Positions 18,189 through 28,713 are shown, counted from the stretch's first letter. The stretch is 64,000 bases of DNA from Natronoflexus pectinivorans (GCF_004345615.1 NZ_SLWK01000004.1:272644-336643); one strand, 5' to 3'. The notes: a model not told the origin generated them from the letters alone. Translations and numbers: made by a program.

Positions 18189-18594
18189 TTATATCATCTT
18201 TCATTTATATCGAAAAAGGGTTTCGATAGAAACCTTTGAGCCAATTACTGCAATCGACTTTACAAAATTAAGAGAATTAAAACAATCACATTATTCAATT
18301 TAATAAAAATTTAAGAATTTACAAAACATAAGTTATCAACATAGCTGTTAATTTCTTTAGAAAGAAGAGATGAAATAATGTTAACAAAGCAATATGTTTT
18401 GTTAAAATAAACCAATCTAAAATATCCAAGCAAATCATATCACACTAATATCCTGAAACATACAACCCAAACAAACCCGGCAAAATTCATCACCGCACAC
18501 GAATCAACAGAATGCAACCATGCTGTCAGTTATACAAAATTACTTTTGTTAGGATGCGATTCGTTTTTTCTTCCTATTTTTGCAAAAAAAAGAG
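18189..18594. other. Intergenic region between divergent genes
   Basis: AT-rich 406-base gap. It holds a possible -7 box TACTTTTG at 18541-18548 for the DUF4293 gene and an inverted repeat TTAACAAA (18381-18388 and 18398-18405). No ORF or RNA gene seen. Confidence 0.4.
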
Positions 18595-19050
18595 ATGATA
18601 CAACGGATTCAAACGGTATACTTATTAATTGCCCTTACACTTACTGCCATATTGTTTTTTGTGAATATGGCCGAACTTGCATCTGTCACCGATAATTACA
18701 TACTTACATTTAAAGGGGTAACTGATATTACTACCAGCGAAATGGCAATCAGTAGCCTTGCTTTAGCTTTGTTAATAACAGTGACAACCGTAGTGATTCT
18801 GGTTTCGATTTTCATGTTCAAAAACAGAATTCTTCAAATACGTATTTGCGGCCTTGCCATCGGGTTACTCATAGGAATTTCAGCCATGATTTATTTCGTT
18901 GGAAAAACATCTGCCAACGAATTAGGCGCTGAACTTGCTTTTAAATGGCCCATCATTGCGCCTTTAATCTCATTGATTTTTATTGTAATGGCCATGCGTG
19001 CCATAGGCAAAGATGAAGCACTGGTAAGAAGTCTGAACAGAATCAGGTAG
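18595..19050 (+). CDS. DUF4293 family membrane protein
   Basis: 151-residue integral membrane protein of the Bacteroidota family DUF4293. The typical N-terminus MIQRIQTVYLLIALTL starts at the ATG at 18595 (preceded by an A/G-rich stretch AAAAAAAAGAG); an in-frame TTG at 18580 is less likely. Four hydrophobic segments (about 8-26, 48-68, 78-97 and 117-137) are separated by short loops. No catalytic residues visible; function unknown in the family. Confidence 0.85.
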   Translation: MIQRIQTVYLLIALTLTAILFFVNMAELASVTDNYILTFKGVTDITTSEMAISSLALALLITVTTVVILVSIFMFKNRILQIRICGLAIGLLIGISAMIYFVGKTSANELGAELAFKWPIIAPLISLIFIVMAMRAIGKDEALVRSLNRIR

Positions 19051-19065
19051 CATTACAAGCGGGGT

Positions 19066-20556
19066 TCAAAAGCGGTAACCAATTCTGAAACGGTTGCTGC
19101 TGCTTCGTATTTTCATCTCAGCATCATCGATTACTCCAGTTAATGCCTGATGGTAAACAAAGCCAAAGTGAAATTTCAGCATGTCCATTCCAAGTCCATA
19201 CTGAAATCCCCATTCATGGTCTTTGTAGTATGTTGAAAAATCAATGGTTTCACCTCCGTTTTTCCCGTCAAAATGGTGTTGATAATAACCACCTACAAAA
19301 GGGTATAAGCGAAAGATTCCACCATGCATGCTTATTAAATTATACTGAATATTTAATGGTAACATCAGAGAATGTCTTCTAAAAGTGCCTTCCGGCGATT
19401 TACTCCCATTATAATCATAAAGCACCTCAGGTTGAACAACAATTCTCTGCCCCATGTGAATTCTCAGAAAAAAACCTACACCATATCCAAACACATCATC
19501 GGCTGTAAAAAACTCATCGGGGTATAAGTGTCGGCTTCTTCCTAGCATGGCAACAGCGCCAAAATCAAATCGAACTTTTCCAGACTGAGCGAGAAACATT
19601 GCTGATGGCTCTATGGCTTCCTGAAACGATAGTATCCTAACCAATTCTACTGTAAAGTTTTTCACCTTTGCCATCTTTTCATATTGAAGAAGATGGGCTA
19701 AATCTCCCGGTTGATGATAAGGCGAATGTGGACCAGTATGTACATGAACAGAGGGAATTCCGGCTAAGCCAAAATACCAGGTATCTGTCCGCTCCTCAAT
19801 GCGGGCACCCTTCTTCCTAAGAATCAAGTTGTGATTTACTGCAAGGTATCCTGCCAACTCCTCACCTCCGGCAATAGAACCTATCCCTTTTATATTTAAT
19901 CCTTCATTACTTCGATACATCCCTACCATATCAAGACTAAACATAGTTTTGATGTCTTTGGATGCAAATCTCGCATCTTCAATAAACCAACGCGAGCCAA
20001 TCAGTCCACTCTCTTCGGCGTCAAAAGCCACGAATATCAGACTCCTGCCATGACTTTCAGGGTTGGTAGCAAAATACCTGGCCATCTCAAGCATTAGAGA
20101 CACTCCAGATGCGTTATCGTCCGCACCGGGAAAAATTACCCGCTCATCTCCTCGCATTTCATATCCCAAATGGTCGTAGTGCGCACCAATTACGATGTAC
20201 TCATCCTTTAGCTTTGAATCATGACCTTCCAGGAAACCGACCACATTGGTACCGTAGATATTTGCTATTATTCCACTTGTACTTCTAAACTCAAAATGGT
20301 GGAAATAGTCCTCTTTGAATGAATTCAGCCCGATTTCAGCAAATTGATTCCGGATGTAATCCCTTGCGATCTCTTTCCCTCTGGTTCCAAGTCCGCGACC
20401 CTCAAGACTATCTGCTGCCAATATGGTAACATGCGTTTCAAGTCGCTCTCGAAGCTCTTGAGAATAAAGGTTGCCTGACGCAAAAGTCAGGAATAATAGT
20501 GTAATTAAAAAATGGTGCGTACGCACCATTTTTGGGGTCAGTTTATTATTTATCAT
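19066..20556 (-). CDS. Exported M28 aminopeptidase with C-terminal beta-barrel-like domain
   Basis: 496 residues. After a signal peptide (ending near GNLYSQEL) comes a zinc-dependent M28 peptidase domain (about 40-320) with all expected ligand motifs: GAHYDHLG, GADDNASG, FDAEESGLIGS, LDMVGM and SPYHQPGD. Residues 330-496 are a series of amphipathic strands ending in RFRIGYRF, which looks like an eight-strand outer-membrane barrel or porin-like domain (pattern, not proven). So the peptidase would be anchored in the outer membrane. Start: ATG at 20556; a second ATG at 20529 lies inside a perfect palindrome. It follows sucB by 47 bases on the same strand. Confidence 0.85.
   Translation of the reverse strand: MINNKLTPKMVRTHHFLITLLFLTFASGNLYSQELRERLETHVTILAADSLEGRGLGTRGKEIARDYIRNQFAEIGLNSFKEDYFHHFEFRSTSGIIANIYGTNVVGFLEGHDSKLKDEYIVIGAHYDHLGYEMRGDERVIFPGADDNASGVSLMLEMARYFATNPESHGRSLIFVAFDAEESGLIGSRWFIEDARFASKDIKTMFSLDMVGMYRSNEGLNIKGIGSIAGGEELAGYLAVNHNLILRKKGARIEERTDTWYFGLAGIPSVHVHTGPHSPYHQPGDLAHLLQYEKMAKVKNFTVELVRILSFQEAIEPSAMFLAQSGKVRFDFGAVAMLGRSRHLYPDEFFTADDVFGYGVGFFLRIHMGQRIVVQPEVLYDYNGSKSPEGTFRRHSLMLPLNIQYNLISMHGGIFRLYPFVGGYYQHHFDGKNGGETIDFSTYYKDHEWGFQYGLGMDMLKFHFGFVYHQALTGVIDDAEMKIRSSSNRFRIGYRF
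20508..20533. repeat. 26-bp perfect palindrome across the 5' end of the M28 peptidase gene
   Basis: Half-site AAAAATGGTGCGT followed by its exact complement. It encodes residues 9-17 of the precursor and includes the second candidate start codon. It could be a protein-binding operator or an mRNA hairpin acting on initiation. Confidence 0.8.
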
Positions 20557-20603
20557 GTGGTATATTAAATGAAAATAAAACTAATCAATTTCTCCCAATA
20601 AAA

Positions 20604-21860
20604 CTACAACCCCAACAAAGTTTCCTCAGCACTTTTCCCTCCAAGTAACATAGATACCGGGTTTTCAATCATTTTTTTAACATCTACCAAAAAACCAACA
20701 GAGTCTTTACCGTCGATGATGCGATGGTCGTAACTCAAAGCAACATACATCATTGGTCTGATTTCAACTTTACCGTTAACAGCAACCGGACGCTCAACAA
20801 TGTTATGCATTCCAATAATGGCCGATTGCGGTGGGTTAATCAAAGGCGTGGAGAGCATGGAGCCAAAAACGCCTCCGTTGGTCAGTGTAAATGTGCCGCC
20901 GGTCATCTCTTCCAGCGAAACTTTTCCGGTTCGGGCTTTATCTGCTAATTCTTTCAGTGCTGACTCTATTTGTGCCAACGATAAAGAATCAACATTTCTG
21001 ATTACCGGAACCATTAGTCCTTTTGGTGATTGAACTGCCACAGAGATATCAACATAATTGGGAGTCACTATCTCCTCCTCATCAATCATGCTGTTTACCA
21101 TTGGGTGCTTTTTTAATGCGTAAGCCGAAGCCTTTAAAAAGAATGATATCAACCCGATTTTAAATCCATATTTTTCAACAAAAGCTCCCTGGTGATTTTT
21201 GCGCAAATCCATAAGTGCAGACATATCCACCTCGTTGAAAGTGGTGAGCATGGCCGTTTCGTTTTTAACCTGCACCAGCCGCTTGCTCAATTGCTTTCGC
21301 AATTGAGTCATTCGCTTTCGCTCTACATCGCGGGAAACTTCACCCCGAGAGGATTCCAGAATTCCTCCGCCGCTTTTCAATTCTATGACCTCATCAATCT
21401 CCTTAGTCGTCAACTTTTTTAAACCGGCCAACACATCGTTAAGGTTCAATCCTTCAGCCTCCATTTTACTTCTGGCCAACGGAGTTATCTTAACATCTGA
21501 ATCCGTTGTTTTATCTTTATCGGAGGGTTCGGGCTTGATTTCTTCAGTTTTCTCTTCCTGCTTATCGACTCCTGCAACAGACTCATCATCAGCTTCCTCA
21601 GCATTTTCCTCATCGGGCACCTCTACGGAAGTATCAATTTTGCAAACTACTGAGTTTACCTTCACCGTATCGCCTTCCGATGCCAAAAGCTCTATTCGTC
21701 CTGATTCCGGAGCAGTTAATGACAAGGTGGCTTTATCAGATTCTATCTCAGCCAAATCCTGATTTTTCCTTACAAGGGCGCCATCTGACACCAGCCAGGA
21801 GGAGATTTCTACTTCTGATATTGACTCGCCGGGAGTTGGAACTTTTACTTCTATTATCAT
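20604..21860 (-). CDS. sucB: 2-oxoglutarate dehydrogenase E2 (dihydrolipoyl succinyltransferase)
   Basis: E2 core of the 2-oxoglutarate dehydrogenase complex; moves the succinyl group from lipoyl-lysine to CoA in the TCA cycle. 418 residues: lipoyl domain (1-75, lipoylated Lys in [11 protein letters not shown]), Glu/Asp-rich linker (about 80-120), peripheral-subunit-binding domain (about 125-160, [16 protein letters not shown]) and catalytic acyltransferase domain (about 190-418) with the His/Asp motif [13 protein letters not shown]. Downstream of sucA on the same strand, 142 bases apart, with a tandem repeat in the spacer. E3 is encoded elsewhere. Confidence 0.95.
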   Translation of the reverse strand: MIIEVKVPTPGESISEVEISSWLVSDGALVRKNQDLAEIESDKATLSLTAPESGRIELLASEGDTVKVNSVVCKIDTSVEVPDEENAEEADDESVAGVDKQEEKTEEIKPEPSDKDKTTDSDVKITPLARSKMEAEGLNLNDVLAGLKKLTTKEIDEVIELKSGGGILESSRGEVSRDVERKRMTQLRKQLSKRLVQVKNETAMLTTFNEVDMSALMDLRKNHQGAFVEKYGFKIGLISFFLKASAYALKKHPMVNSMIDEEEIVTPNYVDISVAVQSPKGLMVPVIRNVDSLSLAQIESALKELADKARTGKVSLEEMTGGTFTLTNGGVFGSMLSTPLINPPQSAIIGMHNIVERPVAVNGKVEIRPMMYVALSYDHRIIDGKDSVGFLVDVKKMIENPVSMLLGGKSAEETLLGL

Positions 21861-21864
21861 ATTT

Positions 21865-21944
21865 CAGTGTTCAGTTAGCAGTGTTCAGTTAACAGTGTTC
21901 AGTTAGCAGTGTTCAGTTAGCAGTGTTCAGTTAGCAGTGTTCAT
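21865..21944. repeat. 14-bp tandem repeat between sucA and sucB
   Basis: Five full copies of CAGTGTTCAGTTAG (second copy ends AA) plus a partial sixth, at 21865, 21879, 21893, 21907, 21921 and 21935. A degenerate series of GGTCACTG/GGTCATTG words follows up to about 21995. As the whole spacer between sucA and sucB is repeat-derived, its copy number may vary between strains. Confidence 0.92.
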
Positions 21945-22002
21945 TGGTCACTGTACATTGAACACTGGTCACTGGTCATTGGTTACTGGTCACTGTTTTC
22001 AG

Positions 22003-24822
22003 TTATATAGAGAACTTGTCTGATTCAGCAAAATAGTAATGTGCTTTGAGGATTTCCTCGCGAGGTTTTCCTTCAAGGCAATCTAAGTTACAATATGGCA
22101 ATTTTAAATCACAATGGCACATTTTAAATACTTTACCCATGATTTCATTCTGCCCTAACAAATGCAAACCGGCCAGACCGGTTGCCGGGCTGGCACTGGC
22201 AATCCGGGCAACGGGAACAATATTTTTACCTGGCAACATGCTCCGAATATAATTCCATGCTCCCATGTTCTCAGGTTCTTCCTGTACCCATAATGCTAAA
22301 AGAGCTTTAGAATATTTCTTAAAAATGGCTTCTACGTTCTCTTTTGGGAACGGGTGCAGTTGTTCTATCCGAATCAATGCCACATTGGTGGCATTGAGTT
22401 CCTCTTTGCGTGCCAATAAATCGTAGTAGATTTTACCGGTACAGAACACCAGCCTGGTGACATTCTTTTCATCAACGTTGTCATCATCAATCACCTCCTG
22501 AAAATGACCGTCCTGCATATCTTCAAGCGAAGAGACGCATTTTGGATGACGCAACAGACTTTTTGGTGTAAATATGACCATCGGAACTCTGAAATCTCTC
22601 TTAATATGCCGCCTTAAGGCATGAAACAGGTTAGCCGGCGTGGTAAAATTCATAATCTGCATATTATTTCGGGCGGATAAAGAGAGAAAACGTTCCATTC
22701 GGGCACTCGAATGCTCAGGCCCCTGCCCTTCGTATGCATGCGGCAAATATAAAACCAGTCCATTCATAAGCCCCCATTTTTCCTCTGCTGAACTAATGTA
22801 CTGGTCAATGACCACCTGAGCTGTGTTGGCAAAATCTCCAAACTGAGCCTCCCAAATGGTCAATCCATTTGGAACCCCGAGGGAATAACCATATTCGAAA
22901 CCCAAAACCCCGTATTCGGAAAGGGATGAATTATAAACATTAAAGGATAACGGGTTTTCGTCCAGATGCTTTAGAGGGATGTAACGCTCGTTCATATCCT
23001 CAACCGTAAAGCCGGCATGTCGATGGGCAAATGTTCCTCTCTCAGAGTCCTGTCCGCTTAAACGGACTGGATGACCTTCGGCAACCAACGTGGCATAACC
23101 CATCATCTCGGCCATGGCCCAATCCATTTTATTGGCCTGCATCATTTTTTTTCGGTCGGCCAGGATTTTGTGAACCTTATTAAAAAACGGCTTATCTTCC
23201 GGTAAGTGGTTCAATTTGTCGCACAACTCCTTCATTCGCGATATCGGCACGCCTGTTTTCATCTCACCGTTGAAATCTTCACGTTTAGGATATCTGAAGT
23301 TACTCCACAAATCAGGCATAAACCGGGCGATGGACATCTTTTTGATTTCTGTGGAAGCATCAAACTCCTTCTCCAGATGGTTCTCAAAATCAATGACCTT
23401 TTGTTTCATCTCCTGGCGTCCCATAACACCTGTCACTTCCAGATGTTTAGCATAAATATCACGTGGATTGTGATGATTGGCAATGGCTTTATACAACGTA
23501 GGTTGTGTAAAGCGTGGTTCATCGCCTTCGTTATGGCCATATTTGCGATAGGATAATATATCAATAAAAATATCGACATTAAACCTGTGGCGAAACTCCA
23601 TGGCCAATTCAAATACGTAAGCTACCGCTTCCGCATCATCTCCATTAACATGGAAAACAGGGCTGTTGATGACTTTTCCAACATCGGTACAATAGGTACT
23701 GGAACGTGCTTCCAGATAGTTGGTTGTGAAACCAACCTGGTTGTTTACCACCACGTGAATGGTTCCCCCGGTTCGATATCCAGGAAGTTTTGACATTTGC
23801 ACCACTTCGTAAACCACCCCCTGTCCGGCAATGGCTGCATCGCCATGAATAACAACAGGCACAACTTTATCCACATCCTGGTTGTATGTATGGTCAATGC
23901 GGGCACGAGCCAACCCAACGGTGACGGGAGTCACCGCCTCCAGATGCGAAGGGTTGGGCAAGAGGCACAAACGAACCTTCTCTCCATTGTCCAAATCCAT
24001 ATAATTATCGTAACCCAGATGGTATTTAACATCACCAAGAGATACATCATCATCGTATTCATCGGCAACAAACTCTTTAAACACTTTGCGATAGGGCTTT
24101 CCTAAAACATTGGTGAGTACATTTAATCTTCCACGGTGTGCCATACCCATAACAAACTCTTTGGCTCCCATGGACGCACCTTTCTTAATCAGCGCCTTGA
24201 GACCGGGAATCAAGCCTTCAGACCCTTCAAGAGAGAAGCGCTTTTGACCCACAAATTTTTTATGGACAAAAGCCTCAAATCCAACAGCATGATTGAGATG
24301 TTTAAAGATGGATTTCTTTTTTGCGTTGGGATAATCGGGCATATTACGGACAGACTCCATCCGGTCGCGGAGCCAACTCACCATTTCAGGGTGGCGGACA
24401 TAGAGATACTCCACTCCTACCGATTGGCAGTATGTATCCTGCAAGTGCTTTATGATTTCGCGCAAAGAAGCTGCACCAATCCCGATTTGACTACCTGCCT
24501 CGAAAACAGTGTCCAAATCTTGCTCTTCCAGACCAAAATTTTCAATATCCAGGGTTGGAAAGTACTTCCGCCTGGCACGTACCGGGTTTGTTTTGGTAAA
24601 AAAATGTCCCCGCTGGCGATAGCCGTGAATCAAATTTATCACGTTAAACTCCTTGCTTATAATTTTCCCGGGAACTGCCTGGAAATGTTTAAGCGCAAAA
24701 TCAAAGCCTTTAAAGAATTTGGCAAAACTCTCATCCACTGAGTCGGGGTTTTGCTTATACTGCTCGTACAATGCTTCGATGGACTGAACGTCACTGTTAC
24801 CTATAAACGAAAAATCATCCAT
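22003..24822 (-). CDS. sucA: 2-oxoglutarate dehydrogenase E1 component
   Basis: Thiamine-diphosphate-dependent decarboxylase of the TCA cycle. 939 residues, normal for bacterial SucA. N-terminal FSFIGNSDVQSIEALYEQYK and YRQRGHFFTKTNPVRA; the ThDP/Mg site HGDAAIAGQGVVYE; FTTNYLEARSSTYCTDVGK; KYGHNEGDEPRFTQP; SGQDSERGTFAHRH; and a C-terminal GAWNYI motif near WVQEEPENMG. The extended N-terminal region (about 1-130) is the part that tethers E1 to E2 in this enzyme class. Divergent from the AddB-like gene; forms a unit with sucB. Confidence 0.96.
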   Translation of the reverse strand: MDDFSFIGNSDVQSIEALYEQYKQNPDSVDESFAKFFKGFDFALKHFQAVPGKIISKEFNVINLIHGYRQRGHFFTKTNPVRARRKYFPTLDIENFGLEEQDLDTVFEAGSQIGIGAASLREIIKHLQDTYCQSVGVEYLYVRHPEMVSWLRDRMESVRNMPDYPNAKKKSIFKHLNHAVGFEAFVHKKFVGQKRFSLEGSEGLIPGLKALIKKGASMGAKEFVMGMAHRGRLNVLTNVLGKPYRKVFKEFVADEYDDDVSLGDVKYHLGYDNYMDLDNGEKVRLCLLPNPSHLEAVTPVTVGLARARIDHTYNQDVDKVVPVVIHGDAAIAGQGVVYEVVQMSKLPGYRTGGTIHVVVNNQVGFTTNYLEARSSTYCTDVGKVINSPVFHVNGDDAEAVAYVFELAMEFRHRFNVDIFIDILSYRKYGHNEGDEPRFTQPTLYKAIANHHNPRDIYAKHLEVTGVMGRQEMKQKVIDFENHLEKEFDASTEIKKMSIARFMPDLWSNFRYPKREDFNGEMKTGVPISRMKELCDKLNHLPEDKPFFNKVHKILADRKKMMQANKMDWAMAEMMGYATLVAEGHPVRLSGQDSERGTFAHRHAGFTVEDMNERYIPLKHLDENPLSFNVYNSSLSEYGVLGFEYGYSLGVPNGLTIWEAQFGDFANTAQVVIDQYISSAEEKWGLMNGLVLYLPHAYEGQGPEHSSARMERFLSLSARNNMQIMNFTTPANLFHALRRHIKRDFRVPMVIFTPKSLLRHPKCVSSLEDMQDGHFQEVIDDDNVDEKNVTRLVFCTGKIYYDLLARKEELNATNVALIRIEQLHPFPKENVEAIFKKYSKALLALWVQEEPENMGAWNYIRSMLPGKNIVPVARIASASPATGLAGLHLLGQNEIMGKVFKMCHCDLKLPYCNLDCLEGKPREEILKAHYYFAESDKFSI

Positions 24823-24923
24823 AATGAACTTTATCTCTCAGTTTAGAAGGGCATTCAAAGTCGTTGTCAACTGACAAAGCCAACGTTCTATCTTTTTCAA
24901 AAACGACGACTCCCTTCACGGAT

Positions 24924-24957
24924 TTGGCAAAATATTTAAAGGACAATTGTATATTTG
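24924..24957 (+). promoter_or_regulatory. Candidate promoter of the AddB-like gene
   Basis: TATATTTG at 24950-24957 matches TAnnTTTG; TTG at 24924-24926 lies 23 bases upstream, slightly far. The start codon is 17 bases downstream of the box. Confidence 0.4.
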
Positions 24958-24974
24958 TAAAAATAGTAAATAAT

Positions 24975-27833
24975 ATGCAAACTTTCCTTGAGCAGTTAGC
25001 ACACCATTATACCAGTAAACATTTAACAGAAATAAACGATTTTTGTTTTGTTTTCCCCAGCCGTCGTGCGGGGCTTTTTTTCAGCCGATATCTTTCGCAA
25101 CAAATATCGCGTCCGGTATGGGCACCCAAAATACTCACCATTAACGAGTTCTTCTCAGAAATAGACCCCACGCCGGTTGCCGATTCTATTACCCTTCTTT
25201 TCAAACTCCATTTATCTTACCAAAAAGTGATGGAATCGGACATCTCCATCGATGAATTTATCCCCATTGGAGAGATGCTTTTGGGCGATTTTAATGACAT
25301 TGACAAATACCTGGCCAAACCGGCTCAACTTTTCTCAAATCTTGCTGCCATTAAGGCTTTGGACGATGATTTCTCGCATCTTTCACCTGAACAGGTAAAG
25401 GCCATTCAAAGTTTCTGGAGTAGTTTTAATCCCGAAAAAATTTCGGAACAACAGGCCTATTTCCTCGCTCAATGGGAAAAAATGCACGATTTGTACAACT
25501 GTTTCAGAGACGATTTGAAATCGGGAAACGAAGCCTACGAAGGAATGGTTTTCCGCTCTGTGGCGGAAAACGCTGTTAAAGAAAAATCAATTTCCATCCC
25601 ATGGAAAAAAGTTGTATTTGCAGGTTTTAACGCACTCAACGAATGCGAAAAAGAGGTGTTTCGCATCCTTCAAAACCAAAAAAAAGCACACTTTTTTTGG
25701 GATTATCCGGAGTGGGTTTTTCATGACACCAACGATAAATACGCGGTTCAACACGAAGCAGCGCGCTTTCTGCAAAGCAACCTGCTCAACTATCCCGCTC
25801 CAGATGACTGGCAACCGCCATTTTCGAAAAAAATGGCGGATATAACCATTGCATCGGCTACCAATGAGCTGGAGCAAACCCGGCTTGCCAATCATTATCT
25901 CAAAAACATGGCCGAGAACCGTCCCGACCCGGAAAAAACGGCGCTGGTTTTGGCCGACGAGCAACAACTTCTGCCGGTTTTACATGCCATTCCGGAAGAT
26001 TTCTCGGCCATCAATATTACCATTGGTTATTCCTTAAAAAACACCCCTGCCTATGCTTTGGTGGAGAATCTTTTGGCCATGCAAAAAACCACCAGAAAAA
26101 CCAAGGAGGGCAAAACGTGGTTCTACCATCGCGATGTGCTGGCTCTTTTGCGACATCAGTATATGCACATCATTACCGACGGAAAAAATCTTGAATTGAT
26201 TAATAAACTGATAAAAGCAAACCAGCTGTTCATCGCAGATGAACAACTGAAAGATGATTCGGTAATATCCTCCATTTTCAAAAAAACTGACACAACAGAG
26301 GAGTTAACCGAATATCTCAACGATATTCTTGTAAAAATTTATAAAGACCTCGAAAAGGGCAGCAACAACCAGGTGGAGATGGAGTTTATTTATCACCTCT
26401 ACACGGTAATAAAAAAGTTGTCGGATATATTGGCCACACTTCCTCAAAAGCCGGCACCGGAAACATGGCAGTCGCTTTTCAAAAAAATTGCCGCACAAGA
26501 GATGGTCCCTTTCAAGGGAGAGCCTTTACAAGGGCTTCAGGTAATGGGAATTCTGGAAACGAGAGCCATTGATTTTGAAAACCTGGTCATCATTGGACTT
26601 AACGAAGGAATTTTTCCAAAAACTTCGCCGCCTAATACATCCATCCCTTTCAATTTAAGAAAAGGACATGGATTACCAACCATTGAAAATCAGGATTCTA
26701 TATTTGCCTACTATTTTTATCGGCTGATTCATCGCGCCAAAAATATAAAACTGATACATACCACCACCCGTTCGGTCACCGAAGAGGGCGAAAAGAGCCG
26801 CTTTTTGCAACAGCTCTATTACGAATATGGTGGAAATGTAACCATGGAATCCATCCATCAAAATGTAACGGTTCCGGTTCATCCCGAGATTACCGCATCA
26901 AAAACCGAGGATGTGATGGAAATACTGCATCAATGGACTGAATCGGGAAAAGAGGCATTATCTCCAAGTGCATTAAGTTCATATGTGGAGTGTCCGTTGC
27001 GCTTTTATTACCGATATGTAGCAAAAATAAAGGAGCCGGATGACATCAGTGAAGACCTTGACCCGAGAGTTTTTGGAAACCTGTTCCACCAAATGGTGGA
27101 AGATCTCTACAAACCGTTTGTGGGAAAAGAGGTCAACCCGGAAATGATTAAAGAGCTCCGTGCCAACAAGGAGTTCATCAGGGATACAATGGACTCCATC
27201 TTTGTACAAAACATCCCTTTTATCAGGCAAAAATCCAACATTTTTACCGACTTACAGGGAAAAAACAGCCTTATATATGAAATTCTGTATAAATACATAC
27301 TCCGTTTTCTGGAGTGTGAGCAGCAGGATGCGCCGTTTCAACTATTGGCTTTGGAAGAGCGTGTTCTAGGGAAATTGAGAATCAGTGACCAGCTGACTAT
27401 CAACATTGGAGGAACCATTGACCGCACGGATGAAAAAAACGGAATACTGAGAATCACCGATTATAAAACAGGAAAAGCTGAGAAAACCATCCCGAACATT
27501 GAGAGGCTTTTTGATGAAAACCACCATCCCGCCAATAAAGCTATTTTTCAGACCTTGCTCTATTCGCTTATTAAATCAGAAACGGCAAATCAATCCATAA
27601 TCACTCCCGGGGTCATTTCGGTAAAAGACCTATACGGAGAGTATGACAACCAACTTTATCTGAAAAGCAGACAAAATAAAGAAGTGATAACGCTTAACCT
27701 GGTTAAAGAGGAGTTTGTTGAACAAATAACCACTAAACTATCAGAGCTTTTTAACCCGGAGATTCCATTCAGACAAACATCCAATGTGAAGAGTTGTGAT
27801 TATTGTACGTTTAAGGAGAATTGTAGTAAGTAG
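24975..27833 (+). CDS. AddB-like PD-(D/E)XK nuclease with iron-sulfur cysteines
   Basis: Subunit of an AddAB-type helicase-nuclease that processes double-strand ends for recombination. 952 residues from the ATG at 24975 (the reading frame is open further upstream but without a family match). N-terminal region with FVFPSRRAGLFFSRYL is a degenerate helicase-like domain. The C-terminal nuclease domain shows SSYVECPLRFYYRYV, the metal site GTIDRTDEKNGILRITDYKTGK, and CDYCTFKENC; the Cys in YVEC plus the three at the C-terminus fit the four-cysteine [4Fe-4S] site of AddB. The AddA helicase gene is not adjacent. Length is somewhat shorter than Firmicutes AddB (about 1150). Confidence 0.83.
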   Translation: MQTFLEQLAHHYTSKHLTEINDFCFVFPSRRAGLFFSRYLSQQISRPVWAPKILTINEFFSEIDPTPVADSITLLFKLHLSYQKVMESDISIDEFIPIGEMLLGDFNDIDKYLAKPAQLFSNLAAIKALDDDFSHLSPEQVKAIQSFWSSFNPEKISEQQAYFLAQWEKMHDLYNCFRDDLKSGNEAYEGMVFRSVAENAVKEKSISIPWKKVVFAGFNALNECEKEVFRILQNQKKAHFFWDYPEWVFHDTNDKYAVQHEAARFLQSNLLNYPAPDDWQPPFSKKMADITIASATNELEQTRLANHYLKNMAENRPDPEKTALVLADEQQLLPVLHAIPEDFSAINITIGYSLKNTPAYALVENLLAMQKTTRKTKEGKTWFYHRDVLALLRHQYMHIITDGKNLELINKLIKANQLFIADEQLKDDSVISSIFKKTDTTEELTEYLNDILVKIYKDLEKGSNNQVEMEFIYHLYTVIKKLSDILATLPQKPAPETWQSLFKKIAAQEMVPFKGEPLQGLQVMGILETRAIDFENLVIIGLNEGIFPKTSPPNTSIPFNLRKGHGLPTIENQDSIFAYYFYRLIHRAKNIKLIHTTTRSVTEEGEKSRFLQQLYYEYGGNVTMESIHQNVTVPVHPEITASKTEDVMEILHQWTESGKEALSPSALSSYVECPLRFYYRYVAKIKEPDDISEDLDPRVFGNLFHQMVEDLYKPFVGKEVNPEMIKELRANKEFIRDTMDSIFVQNIPFIRQKSNIFTDLQGKNSLIYEILYKYILRFLECEQQDAPFQLLALEERVLGKLRISDQLTINIGGTIDRTDEKNGILRITDYKTGKAEKTIPNIERLFDENHHPANKAIFQTLLYSLIKSETANQSIITPGVISVKDLYGEYDNQLYLKSRQNKEVITLNLVKEEFVEQITTKLSELFNPEIPFRQTSNVKSCDYCTFKENCSK

Positions 27834-28032
27834 TCTTGATAAGAAAACGCCAAATACTGCGTTATGCTTGTCAGAAAAATACTCATCCCGAAGTTGATTT
27901 TGTAAGGTTTTTTGAATAAAAACCAACAAAAATCTAGGTCGGGACTCCGTTTTTTCTGCCTTCGCAAGCCTTGTCTTTGACGCTTTCTTACAAAGACTTT
28001 GAAAAAAATAGTTTTCATATTGACAGTATTAG

Positions 28033-28713
28033 TCACTCCTCATCCAGTAAATCAGGTCTCAAATTTTTCGTTCTTTTCCAGGCTTGCTCTTCGCGCCATT
28101 GGTCAATTTTGGCCTGATGACCCGACAACAAAACATCAGGGACTCTCCACCCGCGAAATTCGGCCGGACGTGTATAAACCGGCGGAGCTAAAAGATTGTC
28201 CTGAAAAGAATCGGTCAGCGCCGAAGTTTCGTCAGAAATAACCCCGGGAATCAATCGAACCACAGCATCTACAACCACGGCAGCAGCCAACTCACCGCCT
28301 GTCAGGACAAAGTCGCCAATTGATATTTCACGCGTTACGTAGTGGTCTCTAACTCGCTGGTCAACCCCTTTGTAATGACCGCAAAGAATTATGATGTTAC
28401 CCAACAAGGAAAACTGATTGGCTATTGCTTGAGAGAAGCGCGACCCATCGGGAGTCATATAAATAATTTCCTCATAGTCCCTTTCGCCCTTTAATTTGTC
28501 CAACAATAGCGCAATGGGTTCAATTTGCATCACCATACCGGCTCCTCCACCAAAAGCATAATCATCTACCTTTTTATGCTTATCCTGAGAATAGTCTCTG
28601 ATGTCGTGCAAAACAATTTCAACAAATCCCTTTTCCTGCGCCCGTCTTAGGATTGATTCGTTAAACGGACCTTCAAACATTTCGGGGAAAAGTGTGAGTA
28701 TATCTATACGCAT
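28033..28713 (-). CDS. trmD: tRNA (guanine-37-N1)-methyltransferase
   Basis: TrmD methylates G37 next to the anticodon with S-adenosylmethionine and prevents +1 frameshifts. 226 residues from ATG at 28713 ([13 protein letters not shown]), chosen because this is the family N-terminus. Visible: [26 protein letters not shown], the knot-forming [13 protein letters not shown] and [12 protein letters not shown] segments, and the C-terminal [24 protein letters not shown], split here only by normal spacing. Not adjacent to rpsP/rimM/rplS as in many bacteria. Confidence 0.96.
   Translation of the reverse strand: MRIDILTLFPEMFEGPFNESILRRAQEKGFVEIVLHDIRDYSQDKHKKVDDYAFGGGAGMVMQIEPIALLLDKLKGERDYEEIIYMTPDGSRFSQAIANQFSLLGNIIILCGHYKGVDQRVRDHYVTREISIGDFVLTGGELAAAVVVDAVVRLIPGVISDETSALTDSFQDNLLAPPVYTRPAEFRGWRVPDVLLSGHQAKIDQWREEQAWKRTKNLRPDLLDEE

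Noticed and set aside
21865..21995. Direct repeats that could suggest a CRISPR array
   Set aside because: The 14-bp units are contiguous with no spacers, and no cas genes are in the window.
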